Source: Wagnerdoeblera intermedia
GTDB taxonomy: Bacteria > Pseudomonadota > Alphaproteobacteria > Rhodobacterales > Rhodobacteraceae
Length of the DNA stretch: 64,000 nucleotides
NCBI RefSeq assembly: GCF_042647465.1
Contig: NZ_JBHRVN010000004.1
Strand: one strand, 5' to 3'
Below the pieces are notes generated by a model. That model was given only the letters and a program-made list of their open reading frames with translations, made no database searches and had not been told where the DNA came from. Made by a program: the position numbers and the translations under genes. The first letter of the stretch is position 1. The number at the start of each line of letters is the position of its first letter. This document shows, piece by piece, positions 48,405-58,215 of this stretch.

Positions 48405-49657
48405 ACCTTGGCATTGGATGAATAGGCCCGCTGCGTCTGGATCAGCTGCGTCAGCTCATGGGCGACATCCGTGCTGCTTTCTTCGCGGGTGAATGAGCGC
48501 GTCACCCCGGCCGGACCCGTGCCGGCGTCCCACAGGTAGAACGAACCGGAAGTGCTGCTGACCTGATAGGTCTGATCCCCCAGAGAGATCAGCCCGTTAG
48601 GGTTGCGAACGTCGGCCACCGGGATTTGGTAGAGAAGCTTCGAAAACCCGCGGTCATAGACACCATAAAGGTTCCCCTGTTCATCCAGTTCGAGAGCGAC
48701 AACGGAAGAAACCGGGCTGCCGTCTTTAACGGGCGCTGAGGGCACAAATCCGGCGGCCAGCTGTGAAAGCCCCCCGGGCTCACCCGGCTTACCGATGGAG
48801 AGGGTGACCGGGCCGTGGGGCAGGGTCAGACCGATCTGACCTGTGGCGGCATCATAGGCCGGACTCGCCCCGACAGGCGTCGCAGATTGCAGCATGCCGG
48901 CAGCAGGCCCAAGGGTCGCAAAATCGAGAGCCCAGCTGCCCAGTGTCGAGGCACTGATGCTGTCCTCAATCTCCATGGTCCATTGGTTGGAGGAGCCCGT
49001 GGCAGGAATAATCGGCGTGAAGCGATAGGTCATCCAACCTGCCTCACCAAGGGGGTTGTAGTATTCCATCGTCATTTCATAGGGCTGGCCGGAGCCCCCG
49101 GCTGCGGTATCGGTTGCGGGAAGGTTCAGGCTGATCGCGGCATTGGTCGTGGGATTGGCTGCAAGCGCGGCCATATTGACCTGCACAGGCCGCAGCGCGC
49201 TGATGGTCTCGCGCGGCTGGGTCGGGATATTGCCGGTCGCATCTGCAGGCCAGCCAAGCAGCACCTGGCCGGTTGCATTGACCAGATAGCCATCGCTGTT
49301 GGCGCGGAACGATCCGGTCGTCCGCAGACCGAAACTCAGGGGACTGCCGCTTTCCGGCAGCGCAGAGAGCTTTGTCACAGGTAAGAACCCGCGACCGCTG
49401 ATCGAAATATCCGTGACGTTATTGGTCTGCGTCAGCGCGCCGCTTTGATCGATCAGGCGCTGATTTGTGGTTGTGACCCCGCCCGCAATATAGCGTGCAG
49501 AATTCCCCGAGCCCACGACCATCGCATGAAAATCCACCTCAGCCCGTTTATAGCCGAGCGTGGCGGAGTTGGAGATATTGTCCGAAATGGCGGCGAGCCG
49601 CACCGCATTGGCGTTCAGACCGGCAACCCCGGCACTCAGCGAAGAAGAAATCGTCAT
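48405..49657 (-). pseudogene. flgE: Flagellar hook protein FlgE, 3' end removed by IS21
   Basis: From ATG 49657 it encodes TISSSLSAGVAGLNANAVRL and SDNISNSATLGYKRAEVDFH, the N-terminal rod/hook motif. A central hook domain follows, then the C-terminal start LTQLIQTQRAYSSNAKVV. At 48404 the IS21 end begins, and the frame would add IFRAELTRDFHREVTHL from IS sequence before stopping at 48347. The native helix (usually ~15-20 residues ending in a DEML-type motif) is gone, which should prevent normal hook assembly. The gene normally lies before flgK/flgL, which are not seen. Confidence 0.88.
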
Positions 49658-49747
49658 TTCTGGACCCCTTATTGCGACCGCGATTCCGGTCCGGTGGTCT
49701 TCAGAATGCGGCAAAGGCCTTAACGGTCGGCTAATGGGGCCGAAAAC

Positions 49748-50575
49748 TTACGTGCCATTGCGTAAGAGCACGAATTCAATGCGATTATTCCGCGCGACCA
49801 TGGGGTCTGCCACCGCCGGACGGCGGTCTGCAAAGCCCGAAACCCGCCGCATACGCGCCGGAGCGAACCCCGAAAGCTCCATCAACTGACGGGCCTGATG
49901 CGCGCGTGAAGAAGACTGCTGCCAGACCGGATTTTCAATCCTTGTGATCGGCAGACTGCGGACATGACCATGCACGGCTACCGCATTTTCGACCAGGGCA
50001 AAGGCACCGGCCACCACGGGAATCAGATCGCGCAAAATCTGCGTGGGACGTTCACTCTCTCCGTCAAAAAGCGGGCGATCGGTCAGGTCAAAAAGCTCAA
50101 CCACCAGCCCCTCATCGGTGAGGCCCGTCACAATATGGCGCATCAGAGCCAGCCGCTCAGGGCTTTCGCCGCCCAGGCCGTCGAGCCGGGCCATAAGGTC
50201 CTTCAGAACCTTCTGCTCTCCGCCAGTGTCAGCTTCAAGGCCCATGGCGCGGCGTTGCTCAGAAGGGTGTCGGGCGGCCGCTCCGGACCCCTCGCGGGCG
50301 CGGCTGTCTTCGGAGAAGAGCGAATCGCCCTCAAACATCCCGTCACCACCGCCGGAGGTGCGGTGGATGGGCATCACCGGGTTGAAGTAATCCGCAATGC
50401 CCTTGCGCTGCTTGTCAGTGGTCGCGTTAAGCAGCCACATCAGCAGGAAAAAGGCCATCATCGCGGTCACGAAATCCGCATAGGCGACCTTCCAGGCGCC
50501 GCCGTGATGGCCACCTTCCTGGACTGATTTTCTGCGCTTTATGATTACCGGCGCCGCATTCCCTGGCCCTGCCAT
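49748..50575 (-). CDS. motB: Flagellar motor protein MotB
   Basis: This 275-residue stator protein has one N-terminal helix with the proton-carrying Asp (AYADFVTAMMAFFLLMWLLN), a plug region, a Gly/Ser-rich linker and a C-terminal OmpA-like peptidoglycan-binding domain (AVHGHVRSLPI, SRAHQARQLMELSGF, RVSGFADRRP, ARNNRIEFVLL). It lies 90 bases before flgE in the same direction. The partner motA is not in the window. Confidence 0.9.
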   Translation of the reverse strand: MAGPGNAAPVIIKRRKSVQEGGHHGGAWKVAYADFVTAMMAFFLLMWLLNATTDKQRKGIADYFNPVMPIHRTSGGGDGMFEGDSLFSEDSRAREGSGAAARHPSEQRRAMGLEADTGGEQKVLKDLMARLDGLGGESPERLALMRHIVTGLTDEGLVVELFDLTDRPLFDGESERPTQILRDLIPVVAGAFALVENAVAVHGHVRSLPITRIENPVWQQSSSRAHQARQLMELSGFAPARMRRVSGFADRRPAVADPMVARNNRIEFVLLRNGT

Positions 50576-50633
50576 GCTGATACCCTTCCGTCACACCCGG
50601 GATCAGGTATCGCACAGCCGGGTTAGGAGGGGT

Positions 50634-51233
50634 TTAACGGGGCAGACGGGCGCGGATCAGGGCAGCGGCCCGGGCCACGGCCTCTGCAACCGACAGATCG
50701 GTGGTATCGAGCAGCACGGCGTCAGCGGCCGGCCGCAAAGGGGCCTCCGCGCGGTTCATGTCACGCTCATCGCGGGCACGCACCTCGGCCAGAACCTGCG
50801 CCGCATCACCGCCCACCTCAAGCCAGCGGCGATGCGCGCGCGCTTCGGCAGAGGCGGTGACGAAAAGCTTTACCTCTGCCTCAGGGCAGATCACCGTGCC
50901 GATGTCGCGGCCGTCAAGAACAGCCCCGCCCGCACGCCGGGCGAAACTTCTTTGAAAATCAACGAGGGCCGCGCGAACCGCAGGGATCACCGCCACACGG
51001 CTTGCGGCATCGCCTGCTGCCAGGCTGCGCAGATCGTCACGCGCCAGATCCTCAGGGGTGAGGCTGCGGGCGACCTGCGCCGGATCGGCGGCACGCGCCT
51101 CAGAGACGACGCCCACGGCACGATAGAGAAGGCCCGTGTCGAGATGCGCAAAGCCGAACTCCGCCGCCACCGCACGGCTGATCGTGCCTTTACCGGCTGC
51201 CGCCGGGCCATCCACCGCCACCGTAAAGATCAT
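50634..51233 (-). CDS. cmk: Cytidylate kinase
   Basis: This ~199-residue kinase from ATG 51233 (51245 possible) has the P-loop VDGPAAAGKGTISRAVA, then FAHLDTGLLYRAVGVV (substrate site) and VLDGRDIGTVICPEAEVKLF, which are specific to Cmk. It phosphorylates CMP and dCMP. It stands alone between motB and the bzt operon and is full length. Confidence 0.93.
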   Translation of the reverse strand: MIFTVAVDGPAAAGKGTISRAVAAEFGFAHLDTGLLYRAVGVVSEARAADPAQVARSLTPEDLARDDLRSLAAGDAASRVAVIPAVRAALVDFQRSFARRAGGAVLDGRDIGTVICPEAEVKLFVTASAEARAHRRWLEVGGDAAQVLAEVRARDERDMNRAEAPLRPAADAVLLDTTDLSVAEAVARAAALIRARLPR

Positions 51234-51301
51234 CGTCATCCCCAAATGCAGTCAGGGGCGCGGTCTAACGCGCCCCCGTCATTGCGTAAACCCCCTGCCC
51301 C

Positions 51302-52084
51302 TCAGTGGCCAAGGATCTGGCTGAGGAAGAGCTTCGTGCGCTCGCTCTGCGGGTTGTTGAAAAACTCTTTCGGAGCATTTTCTTCGACGATCTGCCCCTG
51401 ATCCATAAAGATCACCCGGTTCGCCACGGCCTGGGCAAAGCCCATCTCATGGGTCACGCAGAGCATGGTCATGCCTTCCTCTGCCAGCTCAATCATGGTG
51501 TCGAGCACCTCTTTGATCATCTCGGGGTCAAGCGCCGAAGTCGGCTCATCAAAGAGCATGATGCGCGGCTTCATGCAGAGCGAGCGGGCGATGGCCACAC
51601 GCTGCTGCTGACCGCCCGAAAGCTGGCCGGGGTATTTATGCGCCTGCTCTGGGATCTTCACCTTTTCAAGGAAGTGCATCGCCACCTCCTCTGCCTCACG
51701 TTTGGGGACCTTACGGACCCAGATCGGCGCAAGGGTGCAGTTCTCGAGGATGGTCAGATGCGGAAAGAGGTTAAAGTGCTGAAACACCATCCCCACCTCT
51801 GAGCGCACCTTGTCGATGTTCTTCAGATCCGAGGTCAGCTCCGTCCCGTCCACGATGATCTGGCCGTCCTGATGCTCTTCCAGACGGTTGATGCAGCGGA
51901 TCAGCGTCGATTTCCCCGAGCCTGAGGGGCCGCAGATCACGATCCGCTCGCCCCGGTGAACGGTCATATTGATGTCGCGCAGCACGTGGAACGCGCCATA
52001 CCACTTGTTCATATTGCGGATCTGGATCGCAGCCTCGTCAGAGACCTGCATCGCGGCGGCGTGTTGAGCAGCGGTTTGTGTCAT
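51302..52084 (-). CDS. bztD: Glutamate/glutamine/aspartate ABC transporter ATPase BztD
   Basis: This 260-residue polar amino-acid ATPase has Walker A GPSGSGKST, Q-loop MVFQHFNLFPHLTIL, signature LSGGQQQRVAIARSL, Walker B IMLFDEPTSALDPEM and H-loop CVTHEMGFAQAV. It is the last gene of bztABCD, ten bases after bztC. In Rhodobacter the Bzt system imports glutamate, glutamine, aspartate and asparagine. Confidence 0.92.
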   Translation of the reverse strand: MTQTAAQHAAAMQVSDEAAIQIRNMNKWYGAFHVLRDINMTVHRGERIVICGPSGSGKSTLIRCINRLEEHQDGQIIVDGTELTSDLKNIDKVRSEVGMVFQHFNLFPHLTILENCTLAPIWVRKVPKREAEEVAMHFLEKVKIPEQAHKYPGQLSGGQQQRVAIARSLCMKPRIMLFDEPTSALDPEMIKEVLDTMIELAEEGMTMLCVTHEMGFAQAVANRVIFMDQGQIVEENAPKEFFNNPQSERTKLFLSQILGH

Positions 52085-52094
52085 GACAGGTTCC

Positions 52095-53378
52095 TTAACG
52101 GTGATCGGTCTTCAACTTCCGCTCCAGCCAGAGCGAATAGCGCGACATGCCAAAGCAGATGATGAAGAAGCAAAGGCCGATGAAGATGAAAAGCTCCCAA
52201 TAGATGCCGTTCCAGGCCGCATTGGCGCGGATGGAGTTCGACAGACCGATGGGATCAAGAAGGCCGATAAAGACCACCAGCGTGGTGTCTTTGAAAAGGC
52301 CGATGAAGGTGTTGACGATGCCCGGAATCGAGATTTTCAGCGCCTGAGGCATGATGACCAGCCGCTGCGCGCGCCAATAATCAAGCCCGAGTGCATCGGC
52401 CGCCTCATATTGCCCGCGCGGCAGCGCCGCGAGACCACCGCGCACCACCTCGGCCATATAGGCCGCGGCAAAGAGGGTCACCATGATGATCACCCGCAGG
52501 ATGATGTCAAAGTTGGTCCCCGGCGGCAGGAAATAGTTCAGCAGGAGCGAGGCCGTGAAGAGAAGCGCAATCAGCGGCACGCCGCGCACAAACTCAATGA
52601 ATCCCACGCTGAGAATGCGGATCAGGAACATGTCCGACTTGCGGCCAAGCGCCAGCACGATGCCCAGCGGCAGCGAGAGTGCGATGCCGGTCACGCCGAT
52701 GATGATCGACAGCATGAAACCGCCGAAATCGCGCGAGGGCACCTCGCGGATCGCCATGGGGATCATCCGCTGCAGATCCTGCGACAGCGGCCCGGCGAGC
52801 CACAGCCAGAAGGCAAGGATCACCACAGCCCCGAGGATCATCCCAAGCGCAGAGCTGTATCCGCGCAGCACCCGGTAGACCACATAGCCCACAACCGGGC
52901 CCAGCAGCACGACCACCGGAAGCCAGAGCGTGCCTCCCCATAAAAGCCAGAAACCGATCAGCGGATAAAGCAGCGAAAACCAGATCATCCCGCGCGGCAC
53001 CGAGGGGTAAAGCACCGGCGCCAGCGCCACCAGCATCAGCACGAAGGCCAGGATCGGGCGCCAGTAAAGCTCAGGCGGGTAGAAGCCGAAAATCAGCTGG
53101 TGCCAGCGCTCGGTGATCACCGCCCAGCAGGCCCCGGTGGCGCCGTTCAGAATCTCACGGCACTCAGCAAGGCTTGAGGCTTTCCAGACGCCGTTGATGA
53201 ACCAGGGTGCCGTATGGGTCACAACCCAGAAGATGATCGCCAGCGAAACCACCGTCAGAAAGATGTTCAGCGGACCTGAAAACAGCTTCTGCCGCATCCA
53301 GCCGATCGCTCCGGTCTCAGAGACGGGGGCCGGTCTGGGCGCCAGCATCTCTTTGCGGACAAAGGAGGAATTATCCAT
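52095..53378 (-). CDS. bztC: Amino-acid ABC transporter permease BztC
   Basis: This 427-residue permease has an unusually long N-terminal part for the family with several extra helices, as in BztC/AapM, then the core permease domain with VGFIEFVRGVPLIALLFTAS and EVVRGGLAALPRGQYEAADA (EAA loop). It begins two bases after the bztB stop, so the pair is translationally coupled. It forms a heterodimeric channel with BztB. Confidence 0.92.
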   Translation of the reverse strand: MDNSSFVRKEMLAPRPAPVSETGAIGWMRQKLFSGPLNIFLTVVSLAIIFWVVTHTAPWFINGVWKASSLAECREILNGATGACWAVITERWHQLIFGFYPPELYWRPILAFVLMLVALAPVLYPSVPRGMIWFSLLYPLIGFWLLWGGTLWLPVVVLLGPVVGYVVYRVLRGYSSALGMILGAVVILAFWLWLAGPLSQDLQRMIPMAIREVPSRDFGGFMLSIIIGVTGIALSLPLGIVLALGRKSDMFLIRILSVGFIEFVRGVPLIALLFTASLLLNYFLPPGTNFDIILRVIIMVTLFAAAYMAEVVRGGLAALPRGQYEAADALGLDYWRAQRLVIMPQALKISIPGIVNTFIGLFKDTTLVVFIGLLDPIGLSNSIRANAAWNGIYWELFIFIGLCFFIICFGMSRYSLWLERKLKTDHR

Positions 53379-53379
53379 C

Positions 53380-54633
53380 TCAGCGCTCCTTCAGCCGGAC
53401 ACTGGCGTTATACCAGTTCATCACCATGGAAATGATCAGCGAGATGACCAGATAGGTCAGCATCAGCAGCAGCATCCCCTCCAGCTCGCGGCCGGTCTGA
53501 TTGATGGTGATCCCGCCCAGCGTGGCGCGCAGATCCATATAACCCACCGCCAGCGCGAGAGAGGTGTTCTTGGTGATATTGAGATATTGCGAGATCATCG
53601 GCGGAATAATGACGCGCAGCGCCTGGGGCAGGATCACCAGGCTCATGGTGCGCCCCGGACGCAGGCCAAGCGCGAAAGCCGCCTCAGACTGCCCGCGCGA
53701 AATGGCGAGGATACCGCCCCGCACCGTCTCGGCGATGAAAGCCCCGGTATAAAGCGTCAGCGCCACCCACATCGCGAAGAAAGAGTTTCGCATGTAAGTC
53801 CCGCCGGCGAAGTTAAAGCCCTTCAGCTCCGGCATCCCGAGATGAAACCCAAGCGCCAGCTTCAGCGCCAGCAGCGGCACCGCAAAGATCAGGAGGCTCT
53901 TCCACCAGGTGGTCGGCCGCACCCCGGTGGCATTCTGCACCGCGCTCGCATGCGCTTTCAGCTTACGCCAGGCGTAGATACAGACGGCCAGCACCGCGAG
54001 GATGGCCAGAAGATCCACACTGACCAGAAAAATCCCGAGGTCGATATTTCCGAGCGAGCGGTCGAACAGCGGTTCGGGCACATAGACGCCGCGGTTGGTA
54101 ATCGCCACGCTGTCGAAGAACAGCATCGATGAGGTGGCGTTTTCCCCGCGGAAGGCATTGGGTGCCGGCATGGATTCGGTCATCACCGCAAAGATCAGCA
54201 GGATCCACAAAACCAGCGGGATATTGCGGAAAATCTCGACATAAAAGCCGATGAGACGCGAAATCAGCCAGTTCTCTGACAGACGCAGCACCCCTGCGAA
54301 AACGCCCACAATCGTGGCGGTTACGCAGGAGAGCGCGGCCAGTAACAGCGTGTTCAAAAGCCCCACCAGCATGGCACGGCCATGGCTGCTGTCGGATGTA
54401 TATTCGATCAGGCGCTGGTTAATATCATAACCCGAACGCACGGTCAGAAAGCCGAAGCTGAAGTCTTTGCCAAGCGCCTTCAGGTTGGCAACCGTATTGG
54501 TCACCAGCCACCAGGCGGCGAGCACAAAGAGGACCAGTGCGATAAACTGAAGGGTGAGCGAGCGATACCGCGTATCATAAAGCAGCATGCTCAGCCGAAA
54601 ATCGCCACTTCGGGCGTCGGTTCCGGGTGTCAT
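53380..54633 (-). CDS. bztB: Amino-acid ABC transporter permease BztB
   Basis: This 417-residue permease has GFYVEIFRNIPLVLWILLIF and AETVRGGILAISRGQSEAAF with LGLRPGRTMSLVILPQALRV (EAA loop), the AapQ/BztB pattern with a long periplasmic insertion. It follows bztA after 137 bases that contain a stem-loop. It pairs with BztC. Confidence 0.92.
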   Translation of the reverse strand: MTPGTDARSGDFRLSMLLYDTRYRSLTLQFIALVLFVLAAWWLVTNTVANLKALGKDFSFGFLTVRSGYDINQRLIEYTSDSSHGRAMLVGLLNTLLLAALSCVTATIVGVFAGVLRLSENWLISRLIGFYVEIFRNIPLVLWILLIFAVMTESMPAPNAFRGENATSSMLFFDSVAITNRGVYVPEPLFDRSLGNIDLGIFLVSVDLLAILAVLAVCIYAWRKLKAHASAVQNATGVRPTTWWKSLLIFAVPLLALKLALGFHLGMPELKGFNFAGGTYMRNSFFAMWVALTLYTGAFIAETVRGGILAISRGQSEAAFALGLRPGRTMSLVILPQALRVIIPPMISQYLNITKNTSLALAVGYMDLRATLGGITINQTGRELEGMLLLMLTYLVISLIISMVMNWYNASVRLKER

Positions 54634-54735
54634 AACGAATACCCCCTGGGGTCTGCCCGGCCTTTCGGCTCGGCGGATCAGCGCAGCTTCTTCCGCGGCA
54701 GACTGTTGTTATTTCAGATCGTATCGTGCCTGAGG

Positions 54736-54760
54736 AAAAGGGCGCCCGCGAGGGGCGCCC
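54736..54760 (-). terminator. Stem-loop between bztA and bztB
   Basis: On the minus strand an 8-bp self-complementary stem GGGCGCCC (54753-54760 with 54740-54747) closes a 5-base loop and is followed by TTTT. It probably ends part of the transcripts after the abundant binding protein, giving more BztA than membrane subunits. Confidence 0.65.
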
Positions 54761-54770
54761 CCCTCCTTAA

Positions 54771-55787
54771 TCAGCGGAACGGCGGAGCGTAGAGCAGACC
54801 ACCCTGGGTCCACTGCGCGTTCAGGCCACGGGCCAGACCGATCGGGGTCTGCTCACCGATGGTGGCCTCAAAAAGCTCACCATAGTTGCCGACGGCTTTG
54901 ATCGCGTGGATCGCCCAGTCATTGTCGAGGCCGAGCATCGCGCCCAGTTCCCCTTCTTTACCGAGCAGACGGTTGATCTCGGGATTCTCGGTGCCCTTGG
55001 CCATCTCATCGATATTGGCCGCGGTGATCCCGTATTCTTCGGCACCGATCAGCGCATTCAGAACCCAGCGGCCGATGTCAGCCCATTGGTCATCGCCCTG
55101 ACGGACCAGCGGACCCAGAGGCTCTTTTGAGATGATTTCCGGCAGAATGATGTGGTTGGCGGCATCCGCAAAGCCACCGCGGGTTGCAGCAAGGCCCGAA
55201 GCATCGGTGGTGTAGACGTCGCAGGCACCAGCCAGATACTGCTGCTGCGCTTCGGCATTGGTTTCGACCGGAACCGGCTCATACTTCAGGTTATTGGCCT
55301 TGAAGAAGTCCGCCAGGTTCAGCTCGGTGGTGGTGCCGGTCTGGATGCAGACGGTGGCGCCTTCAAGCTCTTTGGCCGAGGTCACGCCGAGATCTTTTTT
55401 GACCATAAAACCCTGACCGTCATAATAGTTCACACCGATGAAGGTGAACTTCAGATCCGCATCCCGCGAGAGGGTCCAGGTGGTGTTCCGCGCCAGGATG
55501 TCGACCTCACCGGAAGCCAGGGCGGTGAAGCGGGTCTGGCCGGTGGTCGAGACGAAGTTGACCTTCATCGGGTCTTTCAGCACGGCAGCGGCGACCGCGC
55601 GGCAGATAGAGACGTCAAAGCCCTGCCACACGCCCTGGGCATCCGGCGCGGAGAAGCCGTTAACGCCGGTCGAGACACCGCAGTTCAGCGTGCCGCGGGC
55701 TTTGACATCGTCAAGAGTCGCAGCCTGCGTGATCCCGGCTGCGAGTGCCGCGAGCGACAGCGTGCCGAGGAAAACGGATTTCTTCAT
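54771..55787 (-). CDS. bztA: Amino-acid-binding protein BztA
   Basis: This 338-residue periplasmic protein has a signal peptide (MKKSVFLGTLSLAALAAG…A, about 22 residues) and an SBP_bac_3 fold: LDDVKARGTLNCGVSTGVNG, QGFDVSICRAVAAAVL and VDILARNTTWTLSRDADL. It binds acidic amino acids and their amides for BztBCD. It is the first gene of the operon; the promoter lies in 55788-56024, which holds no other gene. Confidence 0.92.
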   Translation of the reverse strand: MKKSVFLGTLSLAALAAGITQAATLDDVKARGTLNCGVSTGVNGFSAPDAQGVWQGFDVSICRAVAAAVLKDPMKVNFVSTTGQTRFTALASGEVDILARNTTWTLSRDADLKFTFIGVNYYDGQGFMVKKDLGVTSAKELEGATVCIQTGTTTELNLADFFKANNLKYEPVPVETNAEAQQQYLAGACDVYTTDASGLAATRGGFADAANHIILPEIISKEPLGPLVRQGDDQWADIGRWVLNALIGAEEYGITAANIDEMAKGTENPEINRLLGKEGELGAMLGLDNDWAIHAIKAVGNYGELFEATIGEQTPIGLARGLNAQWTQGGLLYAPPFR

Positions 55788-56024
55788 TATAACCTCTTCC
55801 TGTGAAGCACCGCAAAATAGCGGCGCGGGACAGGCCCTGTTGGCCCGAAAGGAGTGCCCCGGTTATTGGCTCCGGGGTCAGAGGTATCTTGCGATGCGCC
55901 TGGCCAATGCGTCAAGGCTGGCGGCAGAGGGGAATAGTTTCCCGGTAAACGGCCTGAAATAACCGCGTTACCGGAAAAATTTGCCCGTTTTTTCAGCGCG
56001 AACCGGGCAATACGGCCGCAACCT

Positions 56025-56741
56025 TCAGCTGTTCTGACGGCTCATGGCAAGGAAACGTGCTGCGTGTTCAAGGGCTTCGCGGCGCTTGCCTTCCTTGATC
56101 TCGAACTCTTCATCGGCGCCCCATTGCTCGGCCTGCCATGCCTCATCAATGCGCGAGGCTGCCCAGGCTTCAGGCAGCGTGATGCGCCCTTCCGCTACGG
56201 CAAGCGCGAGAATCAGCGATCCTGAGATCCCGATCAGGTCGTGAAGCGCGGTCATCTCAAAGGCGTCAAAGGCCCCAAGCGCAGCCTTCAGCCGGGCCAG
56301 CGCCGCGGCATCCTGGGCCACCGGGATGACCCCCGATGTCACCTTCAGACGCGCGTCATAACGCTCCGCCGCCCAGTCAAGCAGCGGATCCCAATGCGCG
56401 GCCTGGCGGGCGATGAGCTCTGCCGGGCCATCCGCACGATAGCTCAGCAGATCGGTGCCGCCATATTCAGCCAGCATATCGAGGACCGCATCGAACTGAT
56501 GGGTGACCTTATCGATCGCCGCATTGGCCGAGCGGGTGACCGGCATGGTCTCGGGACGGATCTCGCCCTGCTGCGCATCCCATTCCGCCGCCACAGCCTC
56601 TGCCATGGCGCGGGTGGGCAGGATCAGCGGGGCTTTCGCGGGGGTTTTCACCGCCCGCGCATCCAGCATGACCTGGAAACCACCCTCAACCGCTTCAACA
56701 CGGGCCTCTTTCCAGAACCGTTTTGCCTTCCAGCCGCTCAT
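56025..56741 (-). CDS. ATP12-family F1-ATPase assembly chaperone
   Basis: This ~238-residue protein from ATG 56741 has the ATP12 pattern: GWKAKRFWKEARVEAVEGGF, LDARAVKTPAKAPLILPT and AVAAEWDAQQGEIRPETMPV with TRSANAAIDKV. Alphaproteobacterial homologues resemble the mitochondrial factor that chaperones the F1 alpha subunit. It follows rluC after eight bases. Confidence 0.88.
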   Translation of the reverse strand: MSGWKAKRFWKEARVEAVEGGFQVMLDARAVKTPAKAPLILPTRAMAEAVAAEWDAQQGEIRPETMPVTRSANAAIDKVTHQFDAVLDMLAEYGGTDLLSYRADGPAELIARQAAHWDPLLDWAAERYDARLKVTSGVIPVAQDAAALARLKAALGAFDAFEMTALHDLIGISGSLILALAVAEGRITLPEAWAASRIDEAWQAEQWGADEEFEIKEGKRREALEHAARFLAMSRQNS

Positions 56742-56748
56742 GCCACCC

Positions 56749-57843
56749 TCACCGATCGCGCTGACGTTCGCGCTTTTGTTTTTCGGCCATTTCTTCGGCC
56801 CATTCAAAGGGATCATCCGGAACCGAGTTGATATCCCAGCCCAGAGTTTTCCAGGTTTTCTCCATATGAGACGGCAGCGGAGCGCGGAAGGTCAGATGCT
56901 GTTTGGTGATCGGATGCTGGAACGCCAGCAGGCGGGCATGCAGATGCAGCTTGCGGCTGATCTCGCCACCCAGCTGTGCGCCCCAGCCATCCCCCAGGTT
57001 TTCCTGCGCCGAGCCGCCGTATTTTCCATCGCCGATGATCGGGTGACCAAGCTCAGCCATATGCGCCCGCAGCTGGTGGGTGCGCCCGGTGACCGGAACC
57101 AGCGCCGCCCAGGACACCCGCGTGCCCAGCAGATCCATCACCGCATAATCGGTGGTCGAGCGTTTGGCATCGGGGTAGTCTTTGATTTTGGCGGGATGGA
57201 TGCAGACCATCTTCTCGCCTTCACCATGCTTGCCGTGACCGCCCTGCTTCATCAGCGCATAACGGATGGTGCCGAATTTCGGGTTGGGCACACCGGCCAC
57301 CGCAGCCCAGTAGATCTTGCGGGTGGTCCGCTCCCGGAAGGCTTCCGACAGCGCGCGGGCAACCCGGTCGGTGCGGGCCAGGACCAGCAGACCCGATGTG
57401 TCTTTGTCGAGACGGTGCACCAGCTTCGGGCGCTCTTTATAGCCAAACATCAGCGCCGGGGTCAGACCATCCACCGTGCGGTGATCAAGGCCCGAGCCGC
57501 CCTGGCTCGGCAGACCTGCGGGTTTGTTGATCACGATCAGATGCTGATCACGGAACATCACGCAGGACTGGATCATCTCGGCATCAGCCTGCGAGATCAT
57601 CTCTTCCATGCCGCGCACTTTCAGTGGCGGGGCCTCAGAGGGGACCGGCGGCACGCGCACTTTCTGGCCCGGGACGATGCGATCGGCAGGCTTCGCCCGC
57701 CCGCCGTCAACGCGCAGCTCGCCCTTGCGGCACATCTTCTCAACCGCCACCTGGTTCAGTTGCGGGAATTTCTTTTTCAGCCACCGGTCGAGGCGGATTT
57801 CGCCATCGTCTTCCGAGACCATCAGGATTTGAACGCCGCTCAT
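56749..57843 (-). CDS. rluC: 23S rRNA pseudouridine synthase, RluC/RluD family
   Basis: This 364-residue protein starts MSGVQILMVSEDDGEIRLDR at ATG 57843. It has an N-terminal S4 domain (LDRWLKKKFPQLNQVAVEKM) and the catalytic motif LVHRLDKDTSGLLVLARTD with the active-site Asp, then GRTHQLRAHMAELGHPIIGD. Whether it modifies RluC or RluD sites is not certain. The start overlaps the crcB stop by four bases (ATGA). Confidence 0.9.
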   Translation of the reverse strand: MSGVQILMVSEDDGEIRLDRWLKKKFPQLNQVAVEKMCRKGELRVDGGRAKPADRIVPGQKVRVPPVPSEAPPLKVRGMEEMISQADAEMIQSCVMFRDQHLIVINKPAGLPSQGGSGLDHRTVDGLTPALMFGYKERPKLVHRLDKDTSGLLVLARTDRVARALSEAFRERTTRKIYWAAVAGVPNPKFGTIRYALMKQGGHGKHGEGEKMVCIHPAKIKDYPDAKRSTTDYAVMDLLGTRVSWAALVPVTGRTHQLRAHMAELGHPIIGDGKYGGSAQENLGDGWGAQLGGEISRKLHLHARLLAFQHPITKQHLTFRAPLPSHMEKTWKTLGWDINSVPDDPFEWAEEMAEKQKRERQRDR

Positions 57844-58215
57844 AGCAGTCCTCGTATCAGGGCAGCACCGGCCATCAGTGCCACAACCGACACCAGAACC
57901 GAAGCCACAGCATATCCGCCCGCCATCCATGGCGTGCCGCCCTCAAGAAGGCGGACGATATCCGCCGAGAAGGCCGAAAAGGTCGTGAAGCCGCCCAGAA
58001 AACCGCTCAGCAGCAGCGGCGAAAACCGCTCTGCCTGATGCGCGGCGAGCCAGGCAGCGAGCCCCCCCCATCAAAAGAGAGCCTGCCACATTCACAACGA
58101 AAGTCCCTGCCGGAAAGCTCCCGGGCAGCAGGCGTGCAAAAGCCGTCACGGTCACAAACCGCGCCACAGCGCCCGCAGCGCCGCCCAGTGCCACATATAT
58201 CAGGGTCCGGATCAT
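57840..58215 (-). pseudogene. crcB: Fluoride exporter CrcB (Fluc), frameshifted in a G8 tract
   Basis: From ATG 58215 the reading is MIRTLIYVALGGAAGAVARF, then FPAGTFVVNVAGSLLMGG, the first half of a Fluc channel. At the C8 run 58062-58069 (G8 on the coding strand) the frame slips. One base fewer gives LAAWLAAHQAERFSPLLLSG, then FLGGFTTFSAFSADIVRLLE and three more helices to the stop at 57840, a complete ~124-residue CrcB. The uncorrected frame runs on without the Phe-box region. It is phase variation, a real mutation or a homopolymer error. Confidence 0.85.
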
